64,000 bases of DNA. It comes from Bog-105 sp965277855. Its GTDB lineage: Bacteria > Acidobacteriota > Terriglobia > Bryobacterales > Bryobacteraceae. Numbering within the stretch: the stretch's first letter is position 1; each line of letters begins with the position of its first letter. Below the pieces are notes generated by a model. The model made no database searches and had not been told where the DNA came from. It worked only from the letters and a program-made list of their open reading frames with translations. Made by a program: the position numbers and the translations under genes. The stretch covers positions 6,768,569-6,832,568 of the forward strand of contig OZ255847.1 of assembly GCA_965277855.1 (NCBI GenBank). Reading direction: 5' to 3'. This document shows positions 51,001 to 58,769 of this stretch, in pieces.

Positions 51001-51786
51001 ATGAAGGTCATGGTCTACTTCTTGGTGTTTGCCGGAGGCGTGCTCAACAGCCTCCAATCCGGGAGTAATTCACAGCTGAAGAAATTGCTCGGCAAACCCT
51101 GGATTTCCGGCGTGGTTCTCTATGGCAACGCATTAGCCGCTTTTCTCTGGGTCGCAACCTTCCTCTATGATCCGCTGCCGACCATTCAAGACTTTAAGAA
51201 CACACCGTGGTGCGCCTACTTAGGCGGTGCCATGGGCGGCGTTGCCGTGTATGCCATGCTCACGCCAACCGATCAAATCGGGGCTGGGCCTCTAAACGCG
51301 ATCCTCGTGACGGCCACGATTGTGACAGCCCTGTTGATAGATCACTACGGCTTCATGGGCGTGAAGCAGCACGGGCCTAATATTTGGCGCGGCCTAGGCT
51401 GCGATCGGTCGTATGGCATTCATCGCAAAGTTCTGAAGCAGAACTCCTCCACTGTTGTATTGTTGTTCACTTTGAAGACGCTTCTTGTACGCATTGACCT
51501 CAGCAGAGTTTCGAGAGTCCCTACATTCGCAAAGGATTTGCGGTGTTGCTTCGCATGTTATCGGATACAGGGATCGATCAGTTTGTCTAGGAACTGTGCG
51601 GAATCTATCTCAGCCATCACGCGTCACTGCGGTTCGTGGGAGATGCGAAAGCTGATCAATACCCTCATACTGCGCTGGAAGCTCTCTTTACGCGATGGAT
51701 GCCCACCGAAGCGCAACGAACCCGCCGGACTGAATCGAACAAGTAATGGCCAGACCGCGCCAGAAGCGGTGATCTCAGCGGTATGA
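51001..51786 (+). CDS. DMT-family transporter (YdcZ/DUF606-like), C-terminal frameshift
   Basis: The first about 130 residues are a DMT/YdcZ membrane protein: VMVYFLVFAGGVLNSLQSGSNSQLKKLLG, VVLYGNALAAFLWVATFLYD, AYLGGAMGGVAVYAMLTPTDQIGAGPLNAILVTATIVTALLIDHYGFMGVKQHG. Near 51397 the frame shifts by one base: the other frame would continue AAIGRMAFIAKF and stop at 51434-51436, the normal family end. The encoded 261-residue version therefore has a wrong tail of about 120 residues. The last helix is damaged and function is doubtful. Confidence 0.7.
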   Translation: MKVMVYFLVFAGGVLNSLQSGSNSQLKKLLGKPWISGVVLYGNALAAFLWVATFLYDPLPTIQDFKNTPWCAYLGGAMGGVAVYAMLTPTDQIGAGPLNAILVTATIVTALLIDHYGFMGVKQHGPNIWRGLGCDRSYGIHRKVLKQNSSTVVLLFTLKTLLVRIDLSRVSRVPTFAKDLRCCFACYRIQGSISLSRNCAESISAITRHCGSWEMRKLINTLILRWKLSLRDGCPPKRNEPAGLNRTSNGQTAPEAVISAV

Positions 51787-51799
51787 ATACGGAGAATAG

Positions 51800-51931
51800 A
51801 TGAAGCTCATTTTTCTTCTTGGCGCAGCTATGGCGATCTTCTTGTCGGAGACGCTTATGGCCCAGATTGCTCTACGAATCATCGGCGTACCGAAAGGGTT
51901 TCCGCCTTTCACGGCGGAGCCGCCTTCCTGA
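51800..51931 (+). CDS. Short membrane-type open frame, possible truncated gene
   Basis: 43 residues: KLIFLLGAAMAIFLSETLMAQIALRIIGVPKGFPPFTAEPPS. One membrane helix and a GFPPFTAEP motif suggest the N-terminus of a four-helix DUF6069-like protein that was cut after the first helix. ACGGAGAATAG precedes the ATG. Directly downstream is a LysR C-terminal fragment. Confidence 0.35.
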   Translation: MKLIFLLGAAMAIFLSETLMAQIALRIIGVPKGFPPFTAEPPS

Positions 51932-51963
51932 CACAGACCGGAGCGTAGCGAAGCATGTAGAAA

Positions 51964-52107
51964 GGCCTCACCATCCGACCGCTTGCCGAGGAAACATTCC
52001 AAGTCGAAACCGTATTGATTACGAGAGCTAATGACGACCCTCGCCTTCTGAGCGAGTTTGTGAGAACGGCTATGGAAAAAAGCCAAGCTGCGAAAAACGA
52101 ACTTTGA
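51964..52107 (+). pseudogene. LysR-type regulator, C-terminal fragment
   Basis: 47 residues in one frame: GLTIRPLAEETFQVETVLITRANDDPRLLSEFVRTAMEK match the final strands and helix of LysR effector domains. No HTH or remaining effector domain is found upstream. This shows a deletion between it and the preceding membrane stub. Confidence 0.5.
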
Positions 52108-52513
52108 TCAGCAGTCGCTTTCCCTCACGACCTAGGGTGAAACTGGCCGGATTTGTACGTTCAGCGGACCTAACATGGCTACAGACGAGACACCGGAACA
52201 CACCGGTTGCTGTAGGCGCACCTTCCTTTTAGCTTCGTCGTATAGCAGTGCCGCAGTCCTCACAAACGTGTACCTCCGTTAGATGTTGCTCTGCACCGCT
52301 CTCCAAAAGAGCTCCCAAGCATTCGTGTTAGCGTTCATATCATTATCCGCAGAACTTGTTGAACGCCTGGGCCGGCGGCGATTGACAGCGTCGGAGCCTC
52401 AGCTAGATAGCGGATTGCGACGATACGGAGGCTCGGATGTGCTCTGTGTGAGGCACGACCCCGATAGCTAAGCCGGGCTCACACCGCATCTTAAACGGAA
52501 CTACATCGGAGGC
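52108..52513. other. Intergenic stretch, nothing recognised
   Basis: No frame longer than about 60 codons, no domain, and no repeat detected. Confidence 0.4.
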
Positions 52514-53092
52514 CTACCTCTGCATAGTCTGAAGTATTTCGCTGGTCTGCCTCACCCTCGCGATGCGTGGAAGTATTTTCTCTGTTGCGAACTCATGGAG
52601 GCCCGGCGCGACGCTGCCGCATGCATCCGATGCCAGGACGACGCTATAATTGAGATCGAAGGCCGCACGCGCGGTGGCTTCCACGCCCAGGTTGGTGGCG
52701 ACACCGCAGATGACGACAGTCTTGCAGCCTCTACGCCGAAGCTGCACATCAAGTTCAGTACCGAAGAATGCGCTCATTTGTCGCTTCGTGATGCGGACAG
52801 CCGCTGGAATCGCGTCGATTTCGGGAACAAGCGTCGCGAAGTTTGTGGGTAACCCCGCCTTCGGGAGCTCCCAGGGAGAATCAGCGAGCCCTTTGGGTGC
52901 GTCCGCATAACCAGGAGCAAAGTCCGTTACAGTCAGGACGATTGGAGAGCCGGTTTGCGCAAAGGCATGGCCCAACAACGCCGCTTGACGGACAATCTGC
53001 TCGCGTCCGAACGGCACGGGTTCCGGATCAAGAATGCCCTTTTGCAGGTCGACAATGATGAGAGCCGTTGTTTGTTTTTCTAGGGTCAGCAT
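52514..53092 (-). CDS. Isochorismatase-family hydrolase, YecD-like
   Basis: 192 residues. ALIIVDLQKGIL gives the catalytic Asp and RITKRQMSAFFGTELDVQLRR the Lys. The nucleophile position in VVICGVATNLGVEATARAA is Gly instead of Cys. YecD- and EntB-like members share this Gly, and nicotinamidases do not. YSVVLASDACGSV and HEFATEKILPRIARVRQTSEIL agree with YecD in particular. Its start overlaps the end of the MDR gene by 7 bp, so co-transcription is likely. The substrate is unknown. Confidence 0.85.
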   Translation of the reverse strand: MLTLEKQTTALIIVDLQKGILDPEPVPFGREQIVRQAALLGHAFAQTGSPIVLTVTDFAPGYADAPKGLADSPWELPKAGLPTNFATLVPEIDAIPAAVRITKRQMSAFFGTELDVQLRRRGCKTVVICGVATNLGVEATARAAFDLNYSVVLASDACGSVAPGLHEFATEKILPRIARVRQTSEILQTMQR

Positions 53093-54123
53093 GGATGCAT
53101 AGCTCCTGAGTGCCGCATGTCGATAACGATCTTGCCGAACGCCCCGGCTTGCAAATGATCGAGTGCCTCCTGCAGGTCGTCAAAGGCATAATGTCGCTCG
53201 ACCACGGGCTTCAAGCCGGTTCGATCAACCGCTCGTACAAGATCTTCAAGCGCTCGGCGATGACCGGTGACGATGCCCTGAATAACAGGGGCTTTGAGCA
53301 GAATGGGCGTAGTCGGCGCGCTCAGTTCCTTAGCTCCTAGAAGGCCTATCACCGAGATACGCCCACCGGGTGCGACGATTTCAATTGAATGTTTGAAGTT
53401 GTCGCCGCCGACAAGCTCAAGTACGTGATCGGCTCCACGACCGTTGGTGATGTCGAGAGTTGTTCCGACTATGTCGCTCGAGCCTCGATGGATACAGTGC
53501 GCGGCTCCGAGTGCCTTCGCGCGCTCAAGCTTTTCCTTGCTGGATGAGCTGATGATGACCTCTGCACCTTGCGCCACAGCGATCTGTAAGCCGAAGAGTG
53601 CAACGCCACCGGTGCCAGGGATGAACACGGTCTCACCCGCTTTCAGGTGGCCTTGCTCCACGAGCGAAAACCAGGCGGTCAGTCCGGCGACGGGCAGAGT
53701 GCTCGCCTGTGCGTCATCCAAGGATGCAGGGGCAGCCGTGAACCATTCTTCTGAAAAGGCTACGTATTCCGATAGCACACCAGGGTAATGACCGCCAAGC
53801 GTCCGGTAAGAAGGGTCTCGTGCGGTTCCGCCCGGGCCGCCATCGATCCACTCGGGAAGGAAGTTGGAGATGACACGATCCCCAGCGCGAAAGCGGCTGA
53901 CGCCGTCGCCGACAGCCTCCACAACGCCGGCCAGATCTGAAGCTGGCACAAAGGGAAAAGCGACCGTCAGGCCCATGCCGTTTTCCAACATCATCAGGTC
54001 ACGAGCGTTGAGAGAAACAGCCAGCACACGCACAAGCACTTCGCCTGGACTCGGACGCGGTACCGGAACTTTTTCCACTCGAAGGCCGTCGCGCCCATGC
54101 TTGTCGATTACCCAACACCTCAC
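53086..54123 (-). CDS. Zinc-independent MDR oxidoreductase (NAD(P)-dependent alcohol dehydrogenase type)
   Basis: 345 residues with a GTG start that overlaps the upstream stop as GTGA. AVSLNARDLMMLENGMG and FVPASDLAGVVEAVGDGVSRFRAGDRV form the GroES-like domain with no zinc ligands. GETVFIPGTGGVALFGLQIAVAQGAEVIISSSSKEKLERAKALGA is the cofactor loop and its Ser-rich turn fits NADP(H). HVLELVGGDNFKHSIEIVAPGGRISVIGLL and AFGKIVIDMRH are conserved. It is a quinone- or enone-type reductase by family. Operon: SnoaL-like (54120), MDR, YecD-like. Confidence 0.88.
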   Translation of the reverse strand: MRCWVIDKHGRDGLRVEKVPVPRPSPGEVLVRVLAVSLNARDLMMLENGMGLTVAFPFVPASDLAGVVEAVGDGVSRFRAGDRVISNFLPEWIDGGPGGTARDPSYRTLGGHYPGVLSEYVAFSEEWFTAAPASLDDAQASTLPVAGLTAWFSLVEQGHLKAGETVFIPGTGGVALFGLQIAVAQGAEVIISSSSKEKLERAKALGAAHCIHRGSSDIVGTTLDITNGRGADHVLELVGGDNFKHSIEIVAPGGRISVIGLLGAKELSAPTTPILLKAPVIQGIVTGHRRALEDLVRAVDRTGLKPVVERHYAFDDLQEALDHLQAGAFGKIVIDMRHSGAMHPC

Positions 54124-54548
54124 TGGGTCTCCTCCATGCCGCCGGTAGCCTGTACTTTTGGCCGGACACTATCCCATACCGCGTTGAAGGCAACCATGTC
54201 GAGGAACTCTGTCGCTTTCATCAGACGGTCCTCTCGGAACTCCAAAACAAACACGTAGCTGTTGTGATAAACCTTGCCGTCGAGCGTCGTCCCGTCCGCT
54301 TCGGCAACGATAATGACGTCGTTGCCGTCAACCATGATCTTTGAGGGAAAAGGCACGGGTGGTTTGCTGAATCTGCTCATGAACGGAGTAGCGACGTCAG
54401 TCACGAATTCCTGCTTGCCCCTGGTGCCGCACTGCGGAGCCGTGCCGGGAATGACGACGGTGCCATCATCGCCCATAAGATCCAAGATTGATCCTTTACC
54501 AGCGCTCCACCTGTCGAACGCATCTTCCACGACTTGTCGAATCTTCAT
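54120..54548 (-). CDS. SnoaL-like/NTF2-fold protein
   Basis: 142 residues. VVEDAFDRWSAGKGSILDLMGDDGTVVIPGTAPQCGTRGKQEFVTDVATPFMSRF, then IMVDGNDVIIVAEADGTTLDGKVYHNSYVFVLEFREDRLMKATEFLDMVAFNAVW follows the SnoaL fold. GCGTTCG/AAGTCG sequence lies upstream, and the gene is divergent from ArsR with a clear palindrome between the starts. It is the first gene of a three-gene operon. Function unknown. Confidence 0.85.
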   Translation of the reverse strand: MKIRQVVEDAFDRWSAGKGSILDLMGDDGTVVIPGTAPQCGTRGKQEFVTDVATPFMSRFSKPPVPFPSKIMVDGNDVIIVAEADGTTLDGKVYHNSYVFVLEFREDRLMKATEFLDMVAFNAVWDSVRPKVQATGGMEETQ

Positions 54549-54563
54549 ATACTAACTTTAACA

Positions 54564-54583
54564 AGTTCGATAAGTCTCGAACT
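54564..54583. promoter_or_regulatory. Candidate ArsR-family operator
   Basis: AGTTCGA-TAAGTC-TCGAACT is a perfect 7-bp inverted repeat with a 6-bp spacer. It is centred in the 76-bp gap between the divergent SnoaL-like and ArsR genes. This is the size and position expected for an ArsR-type dimer site. Confidence 0.65.
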
Positions 54584-54624
54584 GCTTAGTAAGCGACTAC
54601 GCAAAGCCAGCTAGGATTGTCAAA

Positions 54625-54966
54625 GTGAAGTTCGTTACTCATCCTCAGGTCCAGGATCTAGATCTGGCCAAGGTACTTCAGGCGCTCAGCGATCCGTTGC
54701 GACTCAGGCTTGTACGCATGCTTGCTGCTGAAGAGGATCTCCCGTGTGCTGCCCTTTGCCTGGGAAGGCCGAGGTCAAGTATGTCGCATCATTTCAAGAT
54801 CATGATCGATGCGGGCCTGCTTCGTGTGGATGTTGTCGGCAACACTCATCGAAACAATCTGCGGCTCAACGATCTTGAGAGCCGCTTCCCCGGCCTTATG
54901 AAGTCCATTCTCCGTGTCGCTGACAAACCACCGAAGGTAAGTAAAGTCATGGGCTCCCGCCGTTGA
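54625..54966 (+). CDS. ArsR family transcriptional regulator
   Basis: 113 residues with a GTG start. The winged HTH is VLQALSDPLRLRLVRMLAAEEDLPCAALCLGRPRSSMSHHFKIMIDAGLLRVDVVGNTHRNNLRLNDLESRFPGLM. The recognition helix SSMSHHFKIM is followed by the beta wing. It has Cys in LPCAALC but no full metal-site pattern such as ELCVCDL. So it may sense thiol-reactive compounds rather than metals (inference). It is divergent from the SnoaL/MDR/YecD operon with a palindrome between them. Confidence 0.88.
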   Translation: MKFVTHPQVQDLDLAKVLQALSDPLRLRLVRMLAAEEDLPCAALCLGRPRSSMSHHFKIMIDAGLLRVDVVGNTHRNNLRLNDLESRFPGLMKSILRVADKPPKVSKVMGSRR

Positions 54967-55343
54967 GGTGCGCGGCCGTGCAGCCCCCCCGCACTGCCCT
55001 GATCGCAGCCTTCCTGAACCCCGTCAAGTCAAGATGCAGCCAGGTCAATCGCCAACCTTCAATACTCGCTCCAATTGCTCCAGGCAGATCTTAGAAGTCC
55101 GATTCCTTACCCACTCTTCCGTCGGTGCCGAATCGCCGACGGGGCTGATACCGAGCCGTTCAGACGGCTATGTGCGGTCACCTTCAACGATCTCGTTCAG
55201 GCTTAGGACTGAGCTGTAGTCCTTCATCGGGACATCGCCAGCGATCAGCTCGTAAGCCATTCGGCGATCACGGTCGGATAGCTCAACAAGCTAGTTGTTC
55301 TTTGACCGTCCACTCGCGTCAGCGCCGAGCATTTCGGCGCGCG
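54967..55343. other. Intergenic stretch, nothing recognised
   Basis: The minus strand holds a frame (MAYELIAGDVPMKDYSSVLS near 55200) that looks weakly protein-like but has no start, no length and no known match. The insertion sequence begins at 55348. Confidence 0.4.
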
Positions 55344-55347
55344 TTAG

Positions 55348-57330
55348 CCCAAGTTCGTCAGTAGTGAGTCAGGAACATCGATTTTTGTACCAGAACAAAG
55401 GTTAAGCATTTTGTTTGCAAAGAGCGGATTGCAGATAGGCGATGTAGTGTAGACCTACCCTCTTGAAGCGATCTTCCAGCCGTGTCAGGATCGGGGGAGC
55501 AATGTTCTTGCGCCCCAATCATCGCGCAAAAGACGGAAAGGACCATACGTATTGGTCGCTGGTGGAAACGGTGCGCACGCCGGATGGTCCGCGCCAGCGA
55601 ACGCTTTGCTATTTAGGAGAGTTGAACGGCTCGGCGCAGTCGCGCTGGCTCAGGTCAGTCGAGGTTTTCAACGAAGCGGGCGAAAGCCACCAGCTCAAGC
55701 TGTTTCCTTCCGATGTAGAACTGCCCACCGACGATCCTTCGATAGCACGCGTTCTGGTGAACAAGGTTCGGCTGGAACGTACGCGCCAGTTCGGCTCCTG
55801 CTACCTGGGTCTGCATCTGTGGAGACAACTCGGCTTGGATCGTTTCTGCGAGGAGCGCCTCGATGTGGACCGTGCCGAAGTTCCCTGGTCCCGGGTGGCG
55901 GCGGTGCTGGCCATCAACCGGCTGTGTGCGCCAGGCAGCGAGTTGGGGATTGAGGAGCGCTGGTATCCATCGACGGCGATGGAAGATCTGCTGGTGATTC
56001 CGGAAGGCAAACTGAATGACACACGTCTGTACCGCTGTCTGGACAAGCTCTTGCCGGAGAAGACGAGCCTGGAGCAGCATCTCAAGCGCAAGTACGGCGA
56101 ACTGTTCGAGGCGCAGTTCGAGGTGTTACTTTACGACCTAACCAGCACCTACGTGGAAGGCGCGGCGGAAGCCAATCCGATGATGCGGCGCGGTTATTCG
56201 CGCGACCACCGTCCAGACTGTGAACAACTGGTAATCGCGCTGATCGTCAACCACGAAGGCTTTCCGTTCAGCTATGAAGTGTTCAACGGCAACCGCGCGG
56301 ATGTGAGCACGATGGAAGCGATCTTGCGCACGGTGGAACGCAAGTATGGAGCGGCCCGGCGGGTCTGGGTGATGGACCGCGGCATCGTCAGCGAGGCCAA
56401 CCTTGCGGCGATTCGCAAGCGCGGCGGACAGTATCTGGTGGGAACTCCGCGCAGCAAGCTGAAAGAGTTCGAGCGCGAGTTGACCGAAGGCGGGTGGGAG
56501 CGGGTGCGGCCGGAAGTGGAAGTCAAGCTGGTGAGTACGCCAGTTGGGCAGGAGACCTACGTATTGTGCCGCACCAGCGGGAGAAAGGAGAAAGAGAAGG
56601 CGATTCGCAATCGCTTTTCGACGCGCATTGAAAAAGCCCTGACCAATTTGGAAAAGCAAGTGCGTGAGGGACGGCTGAAGAATCGCGACAAGATTCATAT
56701 CTGGCTCGGGCGGCTTCAGGCGTCGCATCCGCAGGCTGCCGATTTATACGAGATGAAGATCGAAGAACGCGATGGCAAGCTGGCCCTGGATTGGGCGATG
56801 AAGCCGGGCCATCAAAAGTGGCGTGAGACGCGCGAAGGCGCCTATCTTCTGCGGACCAATCTAACGGGCGGCACAGCGGAGGAGTTATGGACGAAATATA
56901 TCCAGCTCACCGAAGCCGAAGCTTCCTTCCGTGCTCTGAAAAGCGAGCTTTCGATCCGGCCTCTGTTCCATCAGCTCGAACGGCGAGTGAAGGCCCATGT
57001 CATGGTCGCCTTTCTCGGCTATGCGCTCTGGGTGACGCTCAAACACCGGCTCAAGAGGAAGCAATCGGATCTGTCACCAGCCAAAGCGCTGGCTCTTCTT
57101 TCTACCTTGCACAGCGCCGATATCGTTCTGCCCACCATCGAGGGTCGCGAACTACGCTTGCGGAGAATCACCGAGCCCTCGGCCGAACAACAAAAGCTCC
57201 TTCAGCAACTCGGTTTTGCGCTGCCCGATTCCTCAAAGATCCAGCCCAAATGTAGTGTAGACTTTGCCATTGCCTAAACCGAGAATCAAGTACTTAGCCG
57301 GGATTTCGGCTCATAACTGACGAACTTGGG
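55348..57330 (+). mobile_element. IS1634-like insertion sequence, complete
   Basis: 1983 bp. CCCAAGTTCGTCAGT (55348-55362) and ACTGACGAACTTGGG (57316-57330) are perfect 15-bp inverted ends; similarity extends to about 23 bp with mismatches. TTAG stands directly outside both ends (55344-55347 and 57331-57334), a possible 4-bp target duplication. One transposase gene fills the interior. Both ends intact, the frame open and the duplication clean: this is a recent insertion in contrast to its decayed surroundings. Confidence 0.85.
55502..57277 (+). CDS. IS1634-type DDE transposase
   Basis: 591 residues from the ATG at 55502, which follows GGGGGAGC. The DDE catalytic residues are visible: Asp in VLLYDLTSTYVEG, Asp in RVWVMDRGIVSEANL, and Glu in YIQLTEAEASFRALKSELSIRPLFHQ, the Y-x2-IE-x-FR-like C1 region of the IS4 superfamily. 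HVMVAFLGYALWVTLKHRL is the conserved C-terminal helix. Length (about 600) and the DNA-cut layout fit IS1634. No frameshift is seen, so it may be active. Confidence 0.92.
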   Translation: MFLRPNHRAKDGKDHTYWSLVETVRTPDGPRQRTLCYLGELNGSAQSRWLRSVEVFNEAGESHQLKLFPSDVELPTDDPSIARVLVNKVRLERTRQFGSCYLGLHLWRQLGLDRFCEERLDVDRAEVPWSRVAAVLAINRLCAPGSELGIEERWYPSTAMEDLLVIPEGKLNDTRLYRCLDKLLPEKTSLEQHLKRKYGELFEAQFEVLLYDLTSTYVEGAAEANPMMRRGYSRDHRPDCEQLVIALIVNHEGFPFSYEVFNGNRADVSTMEAILRTVERKYGAARRVWVMDRGIVSEANLAAIRKRGGQYLVGTPRSKLKEFERELTEGGWERVRPEVEVKLVSTPVGQETYVLCRTSGRKEKEKAIRNRFSTRIEKALTNLEKQVREGRLKNRDKIHIWLGRLQASHPQAADLYEMKIEERDGKLALDWAMKPGHQKWRETREGAYLLRTNLTGGTAEELWTKYIQLTEAEASFRALKSELSIRPLFHQLERRVKAHVMVAFLGYALWVTLKHRLKRKQSDLSPAKALALLSTLHSADIVLPTIEGRELRLRRITEPSAEQQKLLQQLGFALPDSSKIQPKCSVDFAIA

Positions 57331-57334
57331 TTAG

Positions 57335-57945
57335 AGCGAAGGAAAGTATGAACCTGTCCCGGTTGGTTTTTGCGGGCCAAAGAGCGGCCTGGGCTTCTCG
57401 GTCCGATCAGTTGGTTAAGCCAGTCTGTAATCGAAATCCTCAGGACTCCAGTTCTTGTTCCGAAAATCCTACCCCACTGAATACCGGGCATAGGAGCGTG
57501 CACGGGACTGCAATAGCGAGGTTTCTACTTTCCAAATATGCTGGCGAATCGAGTGATGGCGACGGGCTTCGCTGCTGGTCAGGCCGACGACACGACCGTG
57601 CCAAAACCGTGACAAAACCTGGCTTGTTGAGCCGACTTGGGTTGGAGACGAGCGAAAAGCAGTTCCCCAAGTTGTTGAAAACCCTGAAAGTGGCGCTAAG
57701 CAGAAAGGAGCTTTGGAACGGGTCGAACTGCGCCCAAGGCAGGTGGTCTATCACACCAGGCGCTCGGGTGAGCTCAAAAGGTCGAGCTCCGACTCCGATC
57801 TCCTGCTTAAGAACCGTAGCAAAACCGTAGCTGAACCCCTTGAATTGCAGCGCTTGGAGTTAGTACCGAACGAAGAGCAGATTCCCCAAATGATTGTATT
57901 TACACAGAAACGCTGCAAGTCAGAGGACTTGTTAGATAAAGTGCG
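57335..57945. other. Gap between the insertion sequence and the tRNA-Val relic
   Basis: Two frames (57348-57830 and 57713-57970) are open but have no known domain. Two related about 70-bp blocks occur: AAAACCGTGACAAAACC ... GAAAAGCAGTTCCCCAAGTTG (from 57604) and AAAACCGTAGCTGAACCCC ... GAAGAGCAGATTCCCCAAATG (from 57829). This looks like the eroded end of an integrated element. Confidence 0.45.
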
Positions 57946-57989
57946 TCTGCGTGTGAAGCAGGCGCTCTAACCAGCTGAGCTACGCGCCC
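57946..57989 (-). pseudogene. tRNA-Val(CAC) 5' half, truncated
   Basis: Read on the minus strand from 57989: GGGCGCG acceptor strand, then TAGCTCAGCTGGTTAGAGC (D arm), then CCTGC-TTCACAC-GCAG (anticodon stem and loop with anticodon CAC). After GCAG the sequence diverges: no variable loop, T arm or 3' acceptor strand follows within several hundred bases. The break is at the anticodon stem. To its right lie housekeeping-type genes and to its left only accessory sequence. Confidence 0.75.
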
Positions 57990-58091
57990 TCGAAACCATC
58001 GACATGCACTCCTGCAAATATCGCAACAACAAGTGCAAACCTCAATTCTAAACTACCGTTTCAAAGCCTCCGTTATGCGACCCTGGACTTC

Positions 58092-58712
58092 ATGGCTTCC
58101 ATCCACTTCAAGGCTCTCTTCAGCGACATCGGCGGTGTGATTGGAACTAACGGGTGGGATACTGCCTTGCGACAGAAAGTCTCTCAGCACTTTAACTGCG
58201 ATGTCGAGGAAGTACAGGCTCGTCACCAACTCCTGTTTGACAGCTATGAGCGCGGATTTCTCACCTTTGAAGAGTACTTACAGAAAGTATTCTTCTTTCG
58301 ACGCCAAAATTTTACTCTCGAAGACTTGCGCGAGTATGCCTTCGAAAACTCCGTTCCGTGGCCTGAAAACATTGCCTTACTATCTCGCGTGAAGAGCGCC
58401 AACCGAATCAAATTGGCTTTTATCAGCAACGAAGGCGAAGGGCTCACTCAGTACCGCGTCGAAAAGTTCGGCTTATACACACTCGCTGATTTCGTCGTCT
58501 TTTCCTGCTTCGTACACCTGCGTAAGCCAGACTTCGAGATTTGGGAACTTGCGCTCAAACTCGCTCAAGTGAAATCTTCCGAATCGATCTATATCGACGA
58601 CCGGCCACTCTTCGCAGAGATTGCCACCGATCTAGGCTTTACTTCCATCCACCATGTCTCGCTCCAGCAGACACGCGACAAGTTGCGTTCGCTTGGTCTG
58701 ACAACAGAATAA
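58092..58712 (+). CDS. HAD-superfamily hydrolase (HAD-IA)
   Basis: 206 residues. Motif I is FKALFSDIGGVIGT (D in SDIGGV); this lacks the second Asp of DxD, as in some HAD-IA dehalogenase-like enzymes. Motif II is AFISNEG, motif III HLRKPDFEIW (Lys of RKP), motif IV SIYIDDRPLFAEIA. An alpha-helical cap follows motif I (QKVSQHFNCDVEEVQARHQLLFDSYERGFLTFEEYLQKVF). It probably acts on a small phosphate ester. It is convergent with the SOD gene with a shared hairpin between them. Confidence 0.85.
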   Translation: MASIHFKALFSDIGGVIGTNGWDTALRQKVSQHFNCDVEEVQARHQLLFDSYERGFLTFEEYLQKVFFFRRQNFTLEDLREYAFENSVPWPENIALLSRVKSANRIKLAFISNEGEGLTQYRVEKFGLYTLADFVVFSCFVHLRKPDFEIWELALKLAQVKSSESIYIDDRPLFAEIATDLGFTSIHHVSLQQTRDKLRSLGLTTE

Positions 58713-58760
58713 GAAAGGGCCGAAGCAGTCGATCCGCCGGAGGTCGTGCTTGGCCCTTTC
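58713..58760. terminator. Bidirectional terminator-like hairpin
   Basis: GAAAGGGCC-GAAGCA (58713-58727) pairs with TGCTT-GGCCCTTTC (58747-58760), with one bulged base, between the convergent HAD and SOD stops. The stem ends in AAAG/CTTT on both sides, which is suitable for ending transcription from either direction. Confidence 0.7.
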
Positions 58761-58769
58761 GCAAACCAA

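Noticed and set aside
57348..57830. 160-codon frame right of the insertion sequence
   Set aside because: Composition is Ser/Arg/Lys-rich without secondary-structure pattern, no known domain, and the interval looks like eroded repeats rather than a gene.
57946..57989. A self-splicing intron interrupting tRNA-Val at the anticodon
   Set aside because: Group I introns do occur in bacterial tRNA anticodon loops, but no 3' half of the tRNA was found in the following DNA to the left, and the break is after the 3' anticodon-stem strand begins.
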